This document shows, in pieces, positions 40,279-43,063 of a stretch of 43,063 bases of DNA. The notes under the pieces are model-generated. The model saw only the letters and a list, made by a program, of their open reading frames with translations. It was not told the DNA's origin and ran no database searches. This stretch comes from a virus. The DNA lies in IMG/VR virus record IMGVR_UViG_3300033143_005265, positions 1 through 43,063 of that record; one strand, given 5' to 3'. Position 1 is the stretch's first letter. Every line of letters starts with the position of its first letter. A program made the translations under genes and the position numbers.

Positions 40279-40493
40279 TATAAAATAATTTTCCTTCGTG
40301 CTACTCTTTCCAATGCTTTTAACAGGCCCTCTGTTTTAGCAGCTTTGCTTGTGCACGTTCCGTCTTCATCAATATGTTTGCATGCCATTACTCCTTCAGT
40401 TTCGAAATAGCCACATTTAGGATCAAGACAAACATAATCAATATAGCAGCGGTTCTTTTTCACTTTTGTTCTTTTTTGTTTATATATAGCCAT
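40278..40493 (-). CDS. Small zinc-finger protein
   Basis: Protein of 71 aa from the ATG at 40493 (an in-frame GTG lies 15 nt earlier). CYIDYVCLDPKCGYFETEG, then ACKHIDEDGTCTSKAA, gives several Cys/His pairs, perhaps two zinc sites, before a basic helix. Placed between small terminase genes and the large terminase, it may assist packaging; function unknown. Confidence 0.5.
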   Translation of the reverse strand: MAIYKQKRTKVKKNRCYIDYVCLDPKCGYFETEGVMACKHIDEDGTCTSKAAKTEGLLKALERVARRKIIL

Positions 40494-40494
40494 A

Positions 40495-40839
40495 TCAAGG
40501 CCGTTCACATTTGCGTTTAGGCTGGAACAAATTATAGCCGAAACCGTCCCATTTAGGCCTTACGAAAGTTTCACATAAATCACAATCCTTATGCTTCTCT
40601 ATGGAACAAGATCTTTTTAAGCTCAACTTGAAATTAAGATTTGTTTTTCCATTCCATCTGAAAATTATCTCTTCAATATCTGCAATATTATAATTTTCCA
40701 TTTTTTGAATAAGGATGGAGCAATGTTTTTTCAAATCAGCTTTTTCTATTCTTAGAATCCTGATTATATTTTCAGCTACATTGTCTAGGATAGCTTTTTC
40801 AGGTTCTTTCTTCCTTCTTTTTGTATTGTATCCTTTCAT
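40495..40839 (-). CDS. Hypothetical protein with C-terminal Cys cluster
   Basis: Protein of 114 aa. Basic, helical N-terminus (KAILDNVAENIIRILRIEKA) and a Cys-rich end (CSIEKHKDCDLCETFV, KRKC). GGAGAGG before the start. No family recognised. Confidence 0.5.
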   Translation of the reverse strand: MKGYNTKRRKKEPEKAILDNVAENIIRILRIEKADLKKHCSILIQKMENYNIADIEEIIFRWNGKTNLNFKLSLKRSCSIEKHKDCDLCETFVRPKWDGFGYNLFQPKRKCERP

Positions 40840-40855
40840 TTCACCTCTCCCCCTC

Positions 40856-41380
40856 TCAAAAATATCTTAAAACTAAACAGTCTATATTTTTATATTCTTT
40901 CTGTAAATATTCTTCCAAAGTTGTATTCAGATATATCTTGCCGCTGCTATATACAGATTGATGACAAGCTGCAACAATATGCATCCTTCTGGCCCTTCTT
41001 AAATCATATGGCAATATTGCATATCTTTTAACAACTTTCTTCTTGAACATTAATTTAACTAAAGTGGCAAACCCGTCGCAATCGTCTTTAAAATCCAAGC
41101 AAGCAAAAGTTAAGGCAAATTTAGGGTTCCAATCAAAAGCACCTTTTAAAGGATCATTTCTATATGTATATCTTCGAAGAAGCCATTCATTTTTAATTAA
41201 AATGTTATTATATTTCTGCATCTGCTTAAATTCCTTATATCTCCTGTTTATCTTCGACCTGTTAAACGGATACTTAAACAAGATGACCAAAACAGACAAT
41301 GTGTAACTTGTTATTTGCTGAAAAATGTATATGTATATAAGTGCAACTATAAAATAAAAACCTCTATATAATCTCCTCAC
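40856..41380 (-). CDS. Putative membrane-anchored transglutaminase-like cysteine protein
   Basis: Protein of 174 aa, GTG start overlapping the upstream stop. Residues 8-36 form hydrophobic helices (FYFIVALIYIYIFQQI, YTLSVLVILF). The C-terminal domain has the Cys-His layout of transglutaminase-like peptidases: DDCDGFATLVKLMF (C101), RMHIVAACH (H134), then a KIYLNTTLEEYL strand-helix that may hold the third residue. Such domains cleave or crosslink proteins or peptidoglycan peptides. Unusual next to terminase. Fold call moderate. Confidence 0.5.
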   Translation of the reverse strand: MRRLYRGFYFIVALIYIYIFQQITSYTLSVLVILFKYPFNRSKINRRYKEFKQMQKYNNILIKNEWLLRRYTYRNDPLKGAFDWNPKFALTFACLDFKDDCDGFATLVKLMFKKKVVKRYAILPYDLRRARRMHIVAACHQSVYSSGKIYLNTTLEEYLQKEYKNIDCLVLRYF

Positions 41381-42069
41381 GTCAACTCCTCAAATTTCTT
41401 ATGTGTCTCTTCTATACTTTTTCTCATCTCTAAACCATAACGCTCGATAAGCAATTTCAATATCTTCTCTCTTGCGCCTTCTTTCTCCTGTGCTATACTG
41501 ATCAACTCATCAACCAAGCTATGTGGAAGAGTTAAAACTGCTTGAGAGATAGTGCCAATTGTGTCGAACACTAAATTCTGCACCAAGCTTTTATCAATTA
41601 GCCTCCCTTTTTCCTCTGTCAGCTTCAAATCTTTCAGGGCATTGTCTTTCTTTATACCCTTTAATTTCTCTATCCTAGTAGCAATATCGAGTTTCTGAAC
41701 ACTATTTGCTCCAGGGAGATCATCGTCTAAACTATCTATTTCTATATCCTTTTCTTTTTTTATTTGTTTTGGTTCAGAATATTCTATACTAGGTTTGACC
41801 TCTAAATCAACTTTTCTGGACAATTCTTCCTGATCTTTCTCCCTTTCTCTTACTTTTTTACTCTTTTTCTTATTTTTGGACTTAGGATAAAAGACAGACC
41901 AATCACAGCCTTTAGAGTTCAGAAACTCTCTATTAACCATATCAGCTATATCAATTCTACCTTTTTCATTCTTGACAAGGAATCCAGGTATAACCATGTC
42001 ACGTGATACTAATTGCTCGGTTACTCCCAGGCTTTCAGCTATTAGTTCAAGGGTTGCTATTTTACTCAT
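41377..42069 (-). CDS. Probable small terminase subunit (Nu1-like)
   Basis: Protein of 230 aa. The first 50 residues make a winged-helix-like DNA-binding motif (IATLELIAESLGVTEQLVSR, DMVIPGFLVKNEKGRIDIAD), as in Nu1. A long charged linker and a C-terminal helical part (DALKDLKLTEEKGRLIDKS-like segment, TISQAVLTLPHSLVDELIS) follow, typical of Nu1 relatives. It should bind packaging sites and recruit the large subunit downstream. The TTG at 42087 is possible, but the ATG at 42069 is preferred. Confidence 0.7.
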   Translation of the reverse strand: MSKIATLELIAESLGVTEQLVSRDMVIPGFLVKNEKGRIDIADMVNREFLNSKGCDWSVFYPKSKNKKKSKKVREREKDQEELSRKVDLEVKPSIEYSEPKQIKKEKDIEIDSLDDDLPGANSVQKLDIATRIEKLKGIKKDNALKDLKLTEEKGRLIDKSLVQNLVFDTIGTISQAVLTLPHSLVDELISIAQEKEGAREKILKLLIERYGLEMRKSIEETHKKFEELT

Positions 42070-42424
42070 CTGTCTGAGCTTCTTCAATAATGTTTTTCAC
42101 TGTAGCAATATATTTTATTAAAAATTCTGCACGGGCTTCAGCTTCAGTAAGATATTCTTTATCATATACAATCCAGACAACAAATCCTGCTTCAATTTCT
42201 TTCTTGCGCAATGTGGCCCCATCTGGCATCATTACGCCTAACTCTGCAACTGTGAATGCTGAATAAGAAGAAACTGCATAAGGGTTCAATAAATGCGTGT
42301 TTGCTGACACTAGTCCTGTATGATCTTTTATTTTAGTCCAAACCCAATAAGAATCTTGCTTAACTCCTAAATCTTTCATTTTTTTAGCTGTATCTAAACT
42401 AATTACTTGATCTGTTAATTTCAT
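42062..42424 (-). CDS. Conserved hypothetical phage protein
   Basis: Protein of 120 aa. VISLDTAKKMKDLGVKQDSY, SAFTVAELGVMMP and EAEARAEFLIKYI make up a pattern I recognise from many unannotated phage proteins, with no known function. Strong AAGGAGG. Overlaps the next gene by 8 nt. Confidence 0.65.
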   Translation of the reverse strand: MKLTDQVISLDTAKKMKDLGVKQDSYWVWTKIKDHTGLVSANTHLLNPYAVSSYSAFTVAELGVMMPDGATLRKKEIEAGFVVWIVYDKEYLTEAEARAEFLIKYIATVKNIIEEAQTDE

Positions 42425-42425
42425 T

Positions 42426-42836
42426 TCAATCCTCCTTTTTAATAGCCCAGCCCTTATCTATATATCCAAGCTGATCTATCCCTTGTTGAATAAACCAGAA
42501 TACTATTCGCGTATACAAAACATAGTCGGCAGAACATAAATCATCTAAGAATAAATTTATCTCATCTATATTATAACCATATGAATAACCAAATTTTTCA
42601 ATTAATATATCTATTTCTTTACGAGTTATCTGGTCTATAGTTCTGAGGATAGGTTTGCAGTCCTCTGTGAGGAATTTGGCAGTGAACAACCTCTCCTCTA
42701 TTTTAAAGAGAACAGACAGTTCACAATGATTACTGCTATTAATAGCAACTAAAACACCTTCTTTAAAATCGGTGATGTCTGTGTCAACATGAATCTCCTG
42801 TCCCAGCATAAATCCCCAGTCTTGTATTGATAACAT
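42426..42836 (-). CDS. Hypothetical phage protein
   Basis: Protein of 136 aa: beta start (EIHVDTDITDFKEGVLVAIN) and a helical second half (EINLFLDDLCSADYVLYTRI). AAGGAGG at good spacing. Family and function not recognised. Confidence 0.55.
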   Translation of the reverse strand: MLSIQDWGFMLGQEIHVDTDITDFKEGVLVAINSSNHCELSVLFKIEERLFTAKFLTEDCKPILRTIDQITRKEIDILIEKFGYSYGYNIDEINLFLDDLCSADYVLYTRIVFWFIQQGIDQLGYIDKGWAIKKED

Positions 42837-42846
42837 ATTAACCTCC

Positions 42847-43062
42847 TTAATCTGATCTCTCCAAATAAATTCTAATCGCTATGACAAGACACGAGATCGC
42901 CCCAATGGCGAACAACGTACTCAAGACTCTTAAGAAATCTATAGTATAATAAAAACCGATAATATAAAGAATTGTCATAAATAGGAAATAACCTATAAAA
43001 AAATATCTTCTTATTTCTTGAGATCTCCTAATTTCTAATTTAGCTCCTTTGAATCCTACAGA
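42847..43062 (-). CDS. Two-TM membrane protein, 5' end outside the window
   Basis: Open frame from the right edge to TAA at 42849-42847, 71 codons visible. Soluble start (FKGAKLEIRRSQEIRRYF), two transmembrane helices (FIGYFLFMTILYIIGF, LFAIGAISCLVIAIR) and a short end. No canonical start before the first helix, so the true start must lie beyond the window. Could be holin-like; nothing decides it. Confidence 0.5.
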   Translation of the reverse strand, partial: SVGFKGAKLEIRRSQEIRRYFFIGYFLFMTILYIIGFYYTIDFLRVLSTLFAIGAISCLVIAIRIYLERSD

Positions 43063-43063
43063 C

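Noticed and set aside
42847-43062. A -1 frameshift at a T-run in the edge gene
   Set aside because: On first reading I counted six T; the run is seven, and with seven the frame is continuous to the TAA. No frameshift is needed.
1-43063. Alternative genetic code with UGA as a sense codon
   Set aside because: Many genes end cleanly in TGA, often as ATGA overlaps with the next start, and the long genes contain no internal TGA. The two in-frame TGA cases are local.
1-43063. tRNA or rRNA genes
   Set aside because: No cloverleaf-like T-loop (GTTCRA) with matching acceptor arms, and no rRNA-like stretch was noticed on either strand.

Overview
The window is almost entirely bacteriophage (or prophage) DNA: about 80 tightly packed genes, many short and overlapping, AT-rich by eye, with strong AGGAG-type ribosome binding sites, ATGA/TAATG junctions and no recognisable host housekeeping gene. 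It encodes a contractile-tailed, Mu-like myovirus body (sheath, tube, E-type tail chaperone, tape measure, baseplate proteins gp44 to gp48, DNA circularisation protein N) joined to a lambda-type head and packaging module (terminase, gpW, gpB-like portal, ClpP-fold protease with nested scaffold, gpD-like decoration protein, gpE-like capsid protein). A Rz/Rz1 spanin pair with a lipobox points to a Gram-negative, low-G+C host, which I cannot name. No integrase, transposase, CI-type repressor, tRNA or CRISPR array is visible, so the lifestyle is open, although the AntA/AntB and Rha regulators suggest a temperate ancestry.

Layout. (1) 67-5352, leftward: an AntA/AntB antirepressor, a membrane zincin candidate, a set of very small cysteine-rich proteins, then two replication-type genes. 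The replisome organiser carries two arrays of 11-bp-periodic repeats that could be the origin. (2) About 5520-5760: a divergent switch with two good promoters and an operator-like inverted repeat, beside a decayed excisionase-like HTH gene. (3) 5795-12105, rightward early operon: RHH regulator, HNH endonuclease, RecT annealase, RecB-like exonuclease, RusA resolvase, M15 endolysin, MazG-like protein. (4) 12106-36504, leftward late operon: tail, fibre and head genes, interrupted by one isolated rightward gene at 15610-16341. (5) 36724-38069, a rightward cassette (Rha regulator, holin-like protein, embedded spanins, a Cys-rich protein) that splits head from packaging genes. (6) 38191-43062, leftward: large and small terminase, zinc-finger proteins, a transglutaminase-like membrane protein and a small membrane protein running off the right edge.

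How they work together: the rightward operon supplies recombination and the endolysin; the leftward left-hand operon supplies replication and host-interaction proteins; the long leftward operon builds the virion; the cassette at 36.7-38.1 kb supplies the membrane side of lysis.

Most notable: the tail assembly chaperone gene ends in UGA, but the same frame stays open for 56 more codons up to the tape-measure start. This looks like stop-codon readthrough standing in for the usual -1 frameshift of G/GT-type chaperones. Other points of interest are interlocking inverted repeats at 2182-2264, the in-gene 11-bp repeats, and a fibre-like protein with a textbook Sec signal peptide.
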